Below are positions 25,737 through 34,866 of a stretch of DNA of 64,000 nucleotides, in pieces. Numbering within the stretch: the stretch's first letter is position 1; every line of letters begins with the position of its first letter. The stretch is from NCBI GenBank assembly GCA_016716405.1, contig JADJWK010000001.1, forward strand, positions 1 through 64,000, read 5' to 3'. The position numbers were made by a program, and so were the translations under genes. The DNA comes from Candidatus Melainabacteria bacterium. GTDB taxonomy: Bacteria; Cyanobacteriota; Vampirovibrionia; Obscuribacterales; Obscuribacteraceae. The notes beneath the pieces are model-generated. The model saw nothing but the letters and a program-made list of their open reading frames with translations. It did no database searches and was not told where the DNA came from.

Positions 25737-27412
25737 AGAAACTTACCTATGCGGTTCTTGAACGAGCGCCCCATGGACGAAATCCGGTGCGCGATAGCGG
25801 GATTCGAGCGCAGCCTCGCCTCCTCGGCGAGACTGGCGATCCGGGCTTTCAACTCTTGATTCTCGGACTCCAGAGACTCGATGGCGCCAGCCATCTCTTT
25901 GACGATTCCACGAAGCGGGCCGGGCTTGGCGCTATCATCGAGCTCGCGTCTCGAGCGGATTTCCTTTTTCAGGGCCGCCAGGCCGGGCGGATCGAAAGGC
26001 ACTTTCTCGCCGCTTGCCTTCTCGATCATCTCGTATTTCTCGTTCTCCTCGAAATAGGTGAATCGGGTACCGCCGCTCTTCATGAAAAAGCCAATCTTAA
26101 TGGCACGCAGCTTGCGCTCCTCGAGCGCTTCCTCGGAAATAGCCGAGAAAGCCCGACCGGTTATGGCATCCAGCAGCTCCCAATGGCTGGCCGGAACGAT
26201 GCAGAAATCGAGCTCCTGATAGTAAGCCGGGGCCAGGAGCACGCTCGGTTTTTTCAGATAAGCTGCCTCCACGCCGGTGGTGGAGCCGAAAGTAATCACC
26301 ACGTCGGCGGCTTTCATGAGACCGTATGTTTTCACTGGAGAATCGGCAGCTATCACCTCTAGATTTGGGAAGCGATTCGTTAAACGCTCCTTTATGAAGC
26401 GCGTCTGGGTATTATCGTAGCTCTTCAGATGGGGGTGAACACGAAGATAGATTCGTACATCATGGTCCTTAGAAAGATCGCATGCAATTCTCTCGATGGC
26501 CAGGTCCTGGCTTTCGTAGAGTTCTAGATCGTAGTCGTCCACTCCGACATTCTCGAATTCAGATGTATTGAAGATTGCAACATTGAATTTTTCCGGATTG
26601 AAAGATGCCGGAAGATCTTCGCTCTGAGAGGACGTGAAATTGACCAGGTCATCATTAGTGCCGGCTATTCGCTGCTCGAACCAGGAAGATCCCAGGGCGA
26701 TGCGCTCCTCGACAGGAAGCTCGCTCTCGTCCCAGTGCTGGCAGATTTTGCGACTCCATACCGCTAGGGAGTTCAATGGCTCGTTCTGAACAACCTGATA
26801 GTGATTGCGCAGCCAGCCTCGATCGTGAACGGCAAATGGCACACCCAGCTCGGTGGCGGCGGCGATGGCTCCGTGGGAGACCACGAATCGTCCGTTGAAA
26901 GTATAGAGACAGTCGGGCTGGAACTCCCTGAGATTGTTCTTGAAGGAGAGATAGACGATAGCAGCGCTTTCCAGGACCTTTTCCAGATACTCCCGGTGGT
27001 CCTCGATCTTAGGCTCGGTCTCCCGTAAATGGCTGACTATCTCGTTGAAAGCCGCTTTGCCCATCTGGCAGGAGCCCAGGCTGATCTCCTGAAGCGCCTC
27101 GAAACTCTCCGGTTTCAGTCCCCGGTAACTCTTCAGGACAGCCTCGTCCTCGTCGCTTAGATTGACGAAATTCTGGATTTCCACCCTGCCTTCGAGATCG
27201 AGCATTTCGAAAACATTGCGTCTTCGACCGATACACATCTTGCAGGTCTCGGGATCGCCCAGGAGATTGCCGTAACAGCTCGGCAGCTCGCCGCTGCAGA
27301 TATAAACCCTTACCATGTCTCCCCTGTCGACATGGCTCTTGATGATATCGGCATCCGTCTCCAGGTGAGGAGTCCAGAAGTTCGGGATGAAAGAGGCAAT
27401 CCGCTTACTCAT
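25733..27412 (-). CDS. Capsule-type GT-B glycosyltransferase (KpsS-like)
   Basis: The product of about 559 residues begins MSKRIASFIPNFWTPHLETD. A Cys cluster (CYGNLLGDPETCKMC) at about residues 45-60 could bind metal. The N-terminal half shows LREFQPDCLYTFNGRFVVSH; the C-terminal half has IYLRVHPHLKSYDN and VVITFGSTTGVEAAYLKKP, the arrangement found in capsule polysaccharide transferases and CDP-glycerol-type transferases. The final 90 residues are coiled-coil-like. I favour ATG 27412; an ATG at 27436 is also possible and neither has a clear ribosome-binding site. It is the first gene of the group ending at 23040. The sugar or polyol transferred is unknown. Confidence 0.65.
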   Translation of the reverse strand: MSKRIASFIPNFWTPHLETDADIIKSHVDRGDMVRVYICSGELPSCYGNLLGDPETCKMCIGRRRNVFEMLDLEGRVEIQNFVNLSDEDEAVLKSYRGLKPESFEALQEISLGSCQMGKAAFNEIVSHLRETEPKIEDHREYLEKVLESAAIVYLSFKNNLREFQPDCLYTFNGRFVVSHGAIAAATELGVPFAVHDRGWLRNHYQVVQNEPLNSLAVWSRKICQHWDESELPVEERIALGSSWFEQRIAGTNDDLVNFTSSQSEDLPASFNPEKFNVAIFNTSEFENVGVDDYDLELYESQDLAIERIACDLSKDHDVRIYLRVHPHLKSYDNTQTRFIKERLTNRFPNLEVIAADSPVKTYGLMKAADVVITFGSTTGVEAAYLKKPSVLLAPAYYQELDFCIVPASHWELLDAITGRAFSAISEEALEERKLRAIKIGFFMKSGGTRFTYFEENEKYEMIEKASGEKVPFDPPGLAALKKEIRSRRELDDSAKPGPLRGIVKEMAGAIESLESENQELKARIASLAEEARLRSNPAIAHRISSMGRSFKNRIGKFL

Positions 27413-27647
27413 GCCTAATAGTGTACGGATCGTCATTGCAGAATATATTGAAAACCGCTAAGGTTTCAACAAATGAACCGGCTCGCCGTCGATCCTCAGC
27501 GAACAGCTCTAATGTTGTCGTTCATAGGACTATGCCTGGCGAGTGATAGAGATTTATAACACTGCTTTCATACTCTTCCGCGCGAATCTCGGAGGAGCCC
27601 TTATGTTAATATCTTAACCCTGAGCGCCTTTCAATAAGGAATGTGGC

Positions 27648-28268
27648 ATGAGGTCCAAGACAAAACAGGAACAATTCTGGGCTAGTTCCTTCGGGACAGA
27701 GTACACGGGTCGCAATACCGTTAGCCCGGAGGCTCGCAAACCGTTTTTCGAATCGATTCTCTCAAGACTTGATGATGTGCGCTCCATCTGCGAGCTCGGC
27801 TCGAATCGTGGACACAACCTCGAAGCCATAAAACTAGTAGGCAAATACGAGCTTACAGGAGTAGAGCTGAATGAGGATGCGCATTCTATACTGACGAAGA
27901 TCGATGGTGTTCGGGGCGTTCTTTCATCGATTCAGGATTTCGAACCTGCAGAGAAATTCGATCTTGTCTTCGTCGCAGGGGTATTAATTCACATCAGCCC
28001 CACCGATCTTCCAGCAATCTACTCGAAGATCGCCGGCATCTCACGAAAATATGTCTTGATCAGCGAATACTTCAATCCTGAACCGGTTGAAGTACCTTAT
28101 CGCGGACACGACGGTGTCCTGTTCAAGCGGGATTTCGCTGGCGAGTTCCTGGATGCCCACGCCGATTTCTCCGTAGTCGACTATGGATTCCAGTGGAAGA
28201 GACTGGAACCAGCCTGGGACAATTGTTGCTGGTTCCTCCTTGAACGCCGGGAGCCTGATGATCGATAA
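27648..28268 (+). CDS. Pseudaminic acid biosynthesis-associated methylase
   Basis: The 206-residue protein matches the small family of methylases found beside pse genes: FWASSFGTEYTGRN at the start, ICELGSNRGHNLEAI as SAM motif I, YELTGVELN, FDLVFVAGVLIHISP and KYVLISEYFNPEPVEV-type ending with YRGHDGVLFKRDFAGEF. Such proteins are thought to methylate pseudaminic acid or its precursor. AAGGA before the ATG supports the start. Its stop overlaps the pseF start by 11 bases, so they are translated together. The substrate is inferred from the neighbours, not shown by the sequence. Confidence 0.85.
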   Translation: MRSKTKQEQFWASSFGTEYTGRNTVSPEARKPFFESILSRLDDVRSICELGSNRGHNLEAIKLVGKYELTGVELNEDAHSILTKIDGVRGVLSSIQDFEPAEKFDLVFVAGVLIHISPTDLPAIYSKIAGISRKYVLISEYFNPEPVEVPYRGHDGVLFKRDFAGEFLDAHADFSVVDYGFQWKRLEPAWDNCCWFLLERREPDDR

Positions 28269-28956
28269 GGCTGTCGCCATAATTCCAGCCCGGGGCGGAA
28301 GCAAGAGAATTCCCGGCAAGAATGTTCGAATCTTCGCAGGCAAGCCGATTATCTCGTACTCTATCGAATCGGCGCTGAAGTCAGGTTGCTTCGACCGAGT
28401 AATGGTCTCTACCGACAGCTCCGAAATTGCTCGTATCGCCAGGCAACACGGAGCCGAGGTTCCATTCTTGAGAGCGGATGAGACAGCAGGAGATACCACC
28501 GGCATGGCCGAGGTCGTCATTGAAGTCCTTCATCGCTATCGAGACGAAGGTACGGTGTTCTCACACTATTGCTGTTTACTTGCCACAGCTCCGTTCGTAT
28601 CCCCGGACATGATCCAGGACGGAAGGACATTGATGTTTGAAGAACAATGCGAAAGCGTTGCAACAGTCTGCGAGTTCTCCTATCCGATACAACGAGCGCT
28701 TCGAATATCCGCCGCGGGAAATCTCGAAATGATCTGGCCCGAAAACTATCAAAAACGGTCTCAAGATCTGGAGAAAGCATATCATGATGCCGCCCTGTTC
28801 TACTGGGGCAAAACCGCTTTTGTGGAGAGAACGCACAAACTCTTCGATGATAGCTCGAGGCCAATAGCTGTCTCTATCAATCAGTGTCAGGATATCGATA
28901 CCGAGGAAGACTGGAGACTGGCCGAGCTAAAATTCAAACTCCTCAAAGGCGAGTAG
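28258..28956 (+). CDS. pseF: Pseudaminic acid cytidylyltransferase
   Basis: The 232-residue enzyme has the CMP-sugar synthetase loop AIIPARGGSKRIPGKN, then DRVMVSTDSSEIA, LLATAPFVSP and the SQDLEKAYHDAALFYW segment that marks PseF rather than NeuA. It activates pseudaminic acid as CMP-Pse using CTP, giving the donor for flagellin or polysaccharide transfer. ATG 28258 has GGGAG five bases upstream. It overlaps the methylase gene, and tail-to-tail it overlaps hisF2 by 14 bases. NeuA or LegF would be the alternatives. Confidence 0.85.
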   Translation: MIDKAVAIIPARGGSKRIPGKNVRIFAGKPIISYSIESALKSGCFDRVMVSTDSSEIARIARQHGAEVPFLRADETAGDTTGMAEVVIEVLHRYRDEGTVFSHYCCLLATAPFVSPDMIQDGRTLMFEEQCESVATVCEFSYPIQRALRISAAGNLEMIWPENYQKRSQDLEKAYHDAALFYWGKTAFVERTHKLFDDSSRPIAVSINQCQDIDTEEDWRLAELKFKLLKGE

Positions 28957-29698
28957 CGATGCCTGATTTGAGCATATGGCGTTTCACCTCCAGCGGAGTA
29001 GCTTCCGTGAAATGAAAAATACTCGCCGCCCCTACTGCTGAAGCACCACATTTGATGGCAGAAGCAAAATCGTCGAGCTTTCCGGCACCGCCAGCGGCAA
29101 TCACCGGAATACTCACGGCCTCGCATACCCTGGCAATCAGCTCCTCATCAAAACCTTCCATTTTGCCGTCATTGTCGACCGAGTTCAGATATATTTCGCC
29201 AGCACCGAGTTCCACAAGCGATCTGACAACGTCAAACAGATCCTCCGGCGCAATCGTTCTATCCCAATACCTGTAAATCTGGTATCGACCATTTTCGGAT
29301 CTCAGAACATCCAGACCTACTACAATACACTGGCTGCCGAACTTGGAAGCAGCAGAAGTAATCAAAGACGGGTTTACGGCTACTGCGCTGTTGATACAAA
29401 CTTTGTCGGCTCCAGCAAGAAGACTGAGCCTGATATCCTCAAGACTCTTGATTCCTCCACCTATGGTAAGAGGCATGAAACATTCGTCAGCGACATCTTG
29501 AAGAAGCTCGAAATTCGGCGACCTACCCTCCGCCGTAGCCGATATATCCAGAAAAATGAGCTCGTCGACCTCCCTCGCATTGTAGACCCTTGCTACATTT
29601 ACAGGGTGCCCGACATTCCTGTGGCGGTCGAAACCAATGCTCTTAACCACGACTCGTCCGTCGTACAGAACGACCGGAATCACTCTAGATTTCAGCAT
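28943..29698 (-). CDS. HisF2/AglZ-type cyclase-like protein of acetamidino sugar modification
   Basis: The 251-residue TIM barrel resembles HisF: IPVVLYDGRVV at strand 1, LIFLDISAT, MPLTIGGGIKSLEDI, DKVCINSAV and PVIAAGGAGKLDDFASAI. Canonical HisF has CLDVKDGR with a catalytic Asp in strand 1; here that position is lost (VVLYDGR is one residue shorter), while the second Asp (VVGLDV) is kept. This is the pattern of HisF2 proteins that work with a WbpG-like amidotransferase and HisH2 to build an acetamidino group, rather than of histidine biosynthesis. The gene overlaps hisH2 by seven bases (ATGCTGA), and there are no other his genes around. Confidence 0.8.
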   Translation of the reverse strand: MLKSRVIPVVLYDGRVVVKSIGFDRHRNVGHPVNVARVYNAREVDELIFLDISATAEGRSPNFELLQDVADECFMPLTIGGGIKSLEDIRLSLLAGADKVCINSAVAVNPSLITSAASKFGSQCIVVGLDVLRSENGRYQIYRYWDRTIAPEDLFDVVRSLVELGAGEIYLNSVDNDGKMEGFDEELIARVCEAVSIPVIAAGGAGKLDDFASAIKCGASAVGAASIFHFTEATPLEVKRHMLKSGIATRL

Positions 29699-30330
29699 GT
29701 CGAGCTACAAGCCGGCTGCTTTGAAAATGCAAGGAAATTCTCCAGGACCTTCAAGCCGGTCTTCTGGCTTTTCTCTGGATGGAACTGCACAGCCACGATA
29801 TTCTTCTGAGCTACCGACACTACAAACTCGGATCCATAGTCGCAAGTTCCCGTTACAACATCTGGAGATTTCGGTACCAGCCGAAAGCTATGGACAAAAT
29901 AGAAATTCGGCTGGTCTGAGAATCCGTCGTATGGCACTCTAGTCGAATCGACCTTCACATCGTTCCATCCAACGTGCGGAATTCTCAGGCCGTTGCCACC
30001 ATCCAAGCGAGTAACCTCGCCTTCAATTATACCCAGCCCCTCGTGCTCCCCGTGCTCATAGCCGACACTGGCCAGAAGCTGCATACCCAAGCAAATTCCA
30101 AGGAAGGGCTTTTCTTTGACCGTTACACACTCTTTCAGCACGTCTACCAGACCAAGCGCTTTCAGGTTGCGCATGGCGTCACCGAAGGCGCCAACACCCG
30201 GCAGAACGATTGCCTGAGATGAAGCGATTATCTCGGGATCATTACTAACAATCGGATCTGCACCTGCCTTCTCGAAAGCCAGCAGGACGGACCGGATGTT
30301 ACCCATTCCATAATCTACTATGCATACCAT
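29692..30330 (-). CDS. HisH2-type glutamine amidotransferase
   Basis: The 212-residue class I glutaminase has the oxyanion strand PGVGAFGDAM, the nucleophile Cys80 in GICLGMQLL, and His184 and Glu186 in VQFHPEKSQ, so the triad is complete. It would release ammonia from glutamine and pass it through the HisF2 partner. It starts three bases after the WbpG-like gene's stop, with GGAAG as a ribosome-binding site, and overlaps hisF2. In this three-gene set the known role is amidation of an N-acetyl sugar, as with WbpG/HisH2/HisF2 in Pseudomonas O-antigens. The role in histidine synthesis is rejected from context. Confidence 0.85.
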   Translation of the reverse strand: MVCIVDYGMGNIRSVLLAFEKAGADPIVSNDPEIIASSQAIVLPGVGAFGDAMRNLKALGLVDVLKECVTVKEKPFLGICLGMQLLASVGYEHGEHEGLGIIEGEVTRLDGGNGLRIPHVGWNDVKVDSTRVPYDGFSDQPNFYFVHSFRLVPKSPDVVTGTCDYGSEFVVSVAQKNIVAVQFHPEKSQKTGLKVLENFLAFSKQPACSSTC

Positions 30331-30333
30331 CGG

Positions 30334-31506
30334 TCAGCTTCCGGAACCCGATGCCACGCAGCTTTCCGTGGACAATTTGACCAGGGGCTGGTTCTTTCTT
30401 AAATTCCCCTCAGAATCTCGCGCAAACTTCTTTCCTTCGGTCACGAAAACATGCTTGTTGGTGAAGGAGTCCACGATCCGATCAAATTCTGCCTGGGAGA
30501 GCTCCATATAATCCAGGAAGTCAGGCAAAGCTATGCGAGGATATCGTCCATCGAACTGGTTAACCAGATCTACAGCCTCGTCTCTCGTGATCCGCCCGTT
30601 GCGTACATCAAGACAGGCATGATCAGTGGCTCTTCCGAACCCGAATTTGACGAATTTCAGGTAATCGTGGATAGCCGTGAATGCACAGTCAAGATTTTCA
30701 TAATTCGTGTAGGTTCCCTCCACCGGGCCATCTTCCTTTAGCTCAAAGCCAAGGTTCTTGACAATCTCTACCTGAGAAACAGCATCCCATTTAAAGTAAT
30801 GCCCGAGGAAAATTGAGCAAATGTTGCCAGCCTTGAGCTCCTCTTCCGTAGGATAGACGTAGGCTACAAGATCTCGCTCACTGATTCCCTCCGCCACCAT
30901 ATCGCTGACTCGATAGCCAAGCAGACCACCGAACTCCTCCAACCATCTACGATCCAGGATGCTACTCTCGGCTGCTTTCGCGGGACCGCCATATTCCTGC
31001 TGGGGGTTCTCGCCCCAGATAATCAGAGGAACCTTGTATTGGATAGCGGTCCGAATGGGCACTGTGAAGATTCCAACATGGTTCGGCCAGTCATGATCAC
31101 CGAGCCGAGTAAAACCTATTTGACACATTTGTTTGTAAACGTGTGGGTTCTTACGAAATTGAATGAGATCAACGCCAAGGGCGGATATGTTCGCCAGATT
31201 CCGCTTTCCCAGTTCTGTGGCGAACGTAGGCTCGAAGCTGACACACAGCGGCTTGAGCCCGTGCTCGATCGCCACATGCACCTGATAGGTGCTATCTTTC
31301 CCTCCGCTCACAGGGATCAAACAGTCATAATATTTACCCTTCCCGCGATAGGTCTTCACGAGTTCCTGGAAGTCCCCTCTGCGCTCATCCCAGTCTATAG
31401 AATTGTGCTTACGCTCGGCCGAGCGACAGGCATCGCAAACACCGTGCTCATCGAAGAACAAATCCGGCTTAGTGTCCGGCATTACGCATTTGTTGCAGTA
31501 GCGCAT
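30334..31506 (-). CDS. N-acetyl sugar amidotransferase, WbpG/PseA-like
   Basis: The 390-residue protein has a four-Cys zinc-type knuckle (Cys4, Cys7, Cys24, Cys27 in YCNKCVMPDTKP and CDAC) and the ATP-pyrophosphatase loop PVSGGKDST at residues 66-73. GENPQQEYGG and FLGHYFKWD follow. That is the N-acetyl sugar amidotransferase family to which WbpG and PseA belong. They adenylate an acetamido group and accept ammonia, giving an acetamidino group. A strong TAGGAGG lies ten bases before the ATG. It leads the operon with hisH2 and hisF2 and is divergent from the DegT aminotransferase, with about 180 bases between. Confidence 0.88.
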   Translation of the reverse strand: MRYCNKCVMPDTKPDLFFDEHGVCDACRSAERKHNSIDWDERRGDFQELVKTYRGKGKYYDCLIPVSGGKDSTYQVHVAIEHGLKPLCVSFEPTFATELGKRNLANISALGVDLIQFRKNPHVYKQMCQIGFTRLGDHDWPNHVGIFTVPIRTAIQYKVPLIIWGENPQQEYGGPAKAAESSILDRRWLEEFGGLLGYRVSDMVAEGISERDLVAYVYPTEEELKAGNICSIFLGHYFKWDAVSQVEIVKNLGFELKEDGPVEGTYTNYENLDCAFTAIHDYLKFVKFGFGRATDHACLDVRNGRITRDEAVDLVNQFDGRYPRIALPDFLDYMELSQAEFDRIVDSFTNKHVFVTEGKKFARDSEGNLRKNQPLVKLSTESCVASGSGS

Positions 31507-31685
31507 TCGCCCCGTGCCTCCTAAATCCCAGAATGATTATAACGCCCGGGTTAACCGGCTAATCAGCAACCCTGGCTTGTTAAAGTGGATATAAGAAATA
31601 TCTCGACACTTTATTAATGCGCCTCACAAGCGAATCGGCAGACAAGGAAGTAAGATCTTCAACGTCAATCAAGCGAGGTTCACGG

Positions 31686-33008
31686 ATGTCTGAGCTGGCA
31701 TTACTGGGCGGAAAACCGGTTATCAACGAGCGATTTCGTCCCTACAACTCAATCGGTGTTCGCGAGAAAGAGGCAGCAAATCGAGTTCTCGATTCCGGCA
31801 ATCTCTCTCAATTCGTGGGCGCCTGGTGTGACGATTTCTATGGCGGTCCCTATGTGCAGCAGCTCGAGAAAGCCTGGCAGGATCGATTTTCAGTAGCCCA
31901 TGCGATATCTGTCAACTCTGCCACCTCCGGACTCTATGCCGCTATCGGCGCTGCCGGAGCAGGCCCTGGTGACGAAGTAATCGTGCCTCCGTACACGATG
32001 TCGGCCACTGCCATGGCGCCGCTCGTTTACGGAGCGATCCCGGTATTCGCAGACATCGAGCCAGACACGTTCTGCCTGGACATAGACGCAGTAAGGAAGT
32101 GCATCACACCCAAAACGAGGGCAATCCTCGTAGTGGATCTCTTCGGGCACCCTGCCAGACTAGCCGACCTGCGAACCCTGGCAGACCAGCATGGAATAAC
32201 GCTTATCGAAGATAACGCCCAGGGTCCCCTTGCCACGGAAAATGGCAGGTATGCCGGTACAATCGCTCATATAGGTATTTTCAGCCTGAACTACCACAAG
32301 CATTTTCATGCAGGTGAAGGCGGCATCTGTGTTACCGACTCAGACTTTCTGGCAAAACGGCTTCAGATGATTCGCAATCACGGAGAAAATGTAGTCAACG
32401 AACTATCTATGGACGATCTCTCTAACATGATCGGGTTCAACTATCGGATGACTGAGCTGACAGCCGCGATAGCGCTAGAGCAACTCAGGGATGCCGAACT
32501 TCACGTTGGCAGAAGAGAGCGAATTGCCAGCGCCCTCTCCGAAGCGGTCCGGGATCTAGACGGCATCACGCCTCCAGCAGTGAGAGACGGCTGCCGCCAC
32601 GTCTACTACGTATGGGCAGCTAGATTCGATGAGAAACAGGTAGGTGTATCCAGAGAGATTTTCGCTAGGGCGCTAACCGCCGAAGGATTCCCTAATTCTC
32701 TAGGTTACGTAGAACCGCTTTATATGCTTCCGGTTTTTCAGAAGAAAATTGGGATTGGGTCACAAGGATTTCCTTTCAATTTATCCAATCGGGTTTATGA
32801 AAAGGGAATGTGCCCTGTAGTAGAGCGCATGCACGAAAAAGAGCTCCTCGAATTCCATCCCTGTGCTTTCGAGCTGGAGAACAACCAGATTGAACAACTC
32901 TGCGAAGCTTTTCTCAAGGTTTTCGAAAACAGAGAAAAGCTCCTGCACCTGGAAAACGAGCGTGCCATAAAAGGAGGCGCAGTTGGAACGAGTAGTAGCA
33001 AGCATTGA
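31686..33008 (+). CDS. DegT/DnrJ/EryC1-family sugar aminotransferase
   Basis: The 440-residue PLP enzyme starts MSELALLGGKPV at ATG 31686, supported by GAGG seven bases upstream; the ATG at 31617 adds 23 residues unlike the family. It shows SVNSATSGLYAAIGAAG, the Asp of IEDNAQGPLA that pairs with the PLP nitrogen, and the Lys-containing SLNYHKHFHAGEGG, then NYRMTELTAAIALEQL. These enzymes add an amino group to a keto sugar, or, in related members, dehydrate it. It overlaps the SpsF-like gene by 26 bases. The keto-sugar substrate may come from the LegB or PseB route; it is not PseC, which is present separately. Confidence 0.85.
   Translation: MSELALLGGKPVINERFRPYNSIGVREKEAANRVLDSGNLSQFVGAWCDDFYGGPYVQQLEKAWQDRFSVAHAISVNSATSGLYAAIGAAGAGPGDEVIVPPYTMSATAMAPLVYGAIPVFADIEPDTFCLDIDAVRKCITPKTRAILVVDLFGHPARLADLRTLADQHGITLIEDNAQGPLATENGRYAGTIAHIGIFSLNYHKHFHAGEGGICVTDSDFLAKRLQMIRNHGENVVNELSMDDLSNMIGFNYRMTELTAAIALEQLRDAELHVGRRERIASALSEAVRDLDGITPPAVRDGCRHVYYVWAARFDEKQVGVSREIFARALTAEGFPNSLGYVEPLYMLPVFQKKIGIGSQGFPFNLSNRVYEKGMCPVVERMHEKELLEFHPCAFELENNQIEQLCEAFLKVFENREKLLHLENERAIKGGAVGTSSSKH
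32971..32977 (+). promoter_or_regulatory. Ribosome-binding site deciding the TTG start of the SpsF-like gene
   Basis: AAGGAGG, a perfect anti-16S match, ends five bases before TTG at 32983. No ATG lies nearby in that frame, so it fixes the unusual start codon. Confidence 0.8.
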
Positions 33009-33726
33009 AGCTAGAATGGGCTCTGGACGATTTCCCGGCAAGGTCTTAAGAGACGTAGCTGGCAAGCCCGCCTTGAGCCGATTGCTTGATCGACTTCGCC
33101 TCTCTAAAGAGCTCGATGATATTGTTCTTGCCACCACCACATCCAAGGGCGACGACGCCCTGCAGACCTGGGCGAAACAAGAAGGGGTGAAATGCTACCG
33201 GGGCAGCGAAGAAGATGTTCTTGGTCGTGTAATCGAAGCCCACAAGGAGACCCAGACCGACATCATAGTCGAACTGACCGGGGACTGCGTTCTCACCGAC
33301 CCGGAAATCGTGGACCTGGGTATCAGGACGTTTAAGGCTCATCAGGCGGATTATGTCAGCAATGTCGTCATACCTGGATTTCCAGTTGGAATATATGTTC
33401 AGGTCTTTAGAGCCAGGGATCTCGAGTCCATAGGAGAGAAAGTTAAAGATCCTGAGGTCCGAGAGCATGTGTCTTTATATTTCTACGAGCATCCGGAACA
33501 ATACAAGCTGATTCATATTCTTCCGCCTGCTCGCTGGGAGCATCCGGAATACAGGCTGTGCCTCGATTATCCGGAAGACCTTGTAATGATCGACTCTTTG
33601 TACAGGCTCCTGGAACCGAGTTTCGGTGATTCGTTCGGTATTGAGGAAATTGTCACCTGCCTCAAAGATAACCCAGATCTGGTCGAAGTGAACCGCCACT
33701 GCGAACAACTGATCCCTCGCAGCTGA
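32983..33726 (+). CDS. SpsF-like cytidylyltransferase
   Basis: The 247-residue protein begins MERVVASIEARMGSGRFPGK, the nucleotide-binding start of the SpsF/CMP-KDO-synthetase-like family. VELTGDCVLTDPEIVDLG contains the metal-site Asp and LCLDYPEDLVMID lies near the end. The start is TTG, chosen because a perfect AAGGAGG ends five bases before it and because the protein then begins as its relatives do. It overlaps the aminotransferase. In pse-like loci SpsF-like proteins accompany aminotransferases and are thought to activate an unusual sugar with CTP; the true substrate is unknown. Confidence 0.8.
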   Translation: MERVVASIEARMGSGRFPGKVLRDVAGKPALSRLLDRLRLSKELDDIVLATTTSKGDDALQTWAKQEGVKCYRGSEEDVLGRVIEAHKETQTDIIVELTGDCVLTDPEIVDLGIRTFKAHQADYVSNVVIPGFPVGIYVQVFRARDLESIGEKVKDPEVREHVSLYFYEHPEQYKLIHILPPARWEHPEYRLCLDYPEDLVMIDSLYRLLEPSFGDSFGIEEIVTCLKDNPDLVEVNRHCEQLIPRS

Positions 33727-33747
33727 ACCGAACTGAGGAACCAACAG

Positions 33748-34866
33748 ATGGCCGCTCCCGGGAAGGTATTGATTTATGCCGAAGATCCAGGGGCGTGCAA
33801 TTACCTCAAAGAGCTTCCGGTTCGGCTGAGGGAAGAGGAAATACCCACGACTCTCATTTGTGCCGGTGCTGCTGTGGACTACCTGGCAAAACGAAGGGTC
33901 GAATTTATCAGGATCGGTTCTTTCGATTCGGCCGACAAACTTCTCGACGAGCATGCTCCGACCCTTCTGATCGTCGGTACATCTGAACAGAGGGAAAGCC
34001 TTGCCCATGAGATGACCGACATTTGCAGACAGCTGAACATTCCCACCATTGGTGCCGTGGATATGAAGGCCAACGCGGAACATCGATTCCGTGGTCTGAC
34101 GGACAATCCGCTCAATCACGTACCGGACTGGTTGCTGGTTCCGGATCAATCCTGCGCCGAAGCCTTCCAGAGACTGGGGTACAAGTCCGAGCGCATCGTG
34201 GTTGCGGGACATCCTCACTTCGACTTTGTCCGCAGAACCGCTGAAAGCCTCACTCATAGGCGCGAAGAACTCCGAAGGTCCCTGCTTCCCGAAAACAGGC
34301 AAGACTCGCGAATCATTACTTTCGTTTGCGAAGGGTACGACCTCTTGAATCCCTCCGCGTCCCTGCGACAAAACGACTATTCAATTCATGGTCGAGGTAA
34401 GAGCGACTTCAGAACCGCAATTGTTCTAGAGGAGCTCATTGACGCTTTCGAGTGCACTTCGCAAAAGCCATTCCTGATTGCCCGCCTGCATCCCAAAATG
34501 TCCGGCAGCGAGTTAGTCGACTACACCAACGAAGTAGATTATTTCAGCCGTACCGAGGACCCCCTGGAGGTTCTCGCCGCCAGCGATCTCATTGTCGGCA
34601 TGTCTTCGATTCTGCTTCAGGAAGCAGTGATAATGAAGAGACCCACGATAGCGATTTTGCCTCGCCAGGAAGAAAAAACGTGGCTTTCGGTGACAGCCAA
34701 GGGATATATCAGAACTCTAACCCAAAGAGAAGAGATACGAGAATTCATGAGTGACCTTGACGGGTCACTTCTGGAAATAGCTCGTCAAGAGTGTCATGAA
34801 TTCAATTCCGATTCATTGAATACTATCTGCGCCTTTATCAAGAATCTGGTCAACTCTTCTGAATAG
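33748..34866 (+). CDS. GT-B-like protein of unknown role (PseG or glycerophosphotransferase-like fold)
   Basis: The 372-residue protein has two domains. The first begins KVLIYAEDPGACNYL and includes LLIVGTSEQRE and PTIGAVDMKAN. The second includes RIVVAGHPHFDFV, PFLIARLHPKMSGSE, and LAASDLIVGMSSILLQEAVIM, the donor-side pattern of GT-B proteins such as capsule transferases. I do not recognise a named family. It follows the SpsF-like gene by 21 bases, and its last 17 bases overlap the tail of pseC on the other strand. As no other PseG-like UDP-sugar hydrolase is seen among the pse genes, it could fill that step, but it lacks clear PseG motifs, so this is only a suggestion; a glycosyltransferase is equally likely. 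Confidence 0.6.
   Translation: MAAPGKVLIYAEDPGACNYLKELPVRLREEEIPTTLICAGAAVDYLAKRRVEFIRIGSFDSADKLLDEHAPTLLIVGTSEQRESLAHEMTDICRQLNIPTIGAVDMKANAEHRFRGLTDNPLNHVPDWLLVPDQSCAEAFQRLGYKSERIVVAGHPHFDFVRRTAESLTHRREELRRSLLPENRQDSRIITFVCEGYDLLNPSASLRQNDYSIHGRGKSDFRTAIVLEELIDAFECTSQKPFLIARLHPKMSGSELVDYTNEVDYFSRTEDPLEVLAASDLIVGMSSILLQEAVIMKRPTIAILPRQEEKTWLSVTAKGYIRTLTQREEIREFMSDLDGSLLEIARQECHEFNSDSLNTICAFIKNLVNSSE

Noticed and set aside
27473..27559. Short plus-strand frame starting ATG (about 27 residues) in the gap before the pse methylase
   Set aside because: It has no ribosome-binding site and no recognisable sequence.
28943..30330. HisF and HisH as histidine biosynthesis enzymes
   Set aside because: HisF lacks a catalytic Asp, no other his genes are near, and a WbpG-like amidotransferase precedes them.
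33475..34371. A 298-codon minus-strand frame
   Set aside because: It is antisense to the SpsF-like and GT-B-like genes, which both have recognisable family features.
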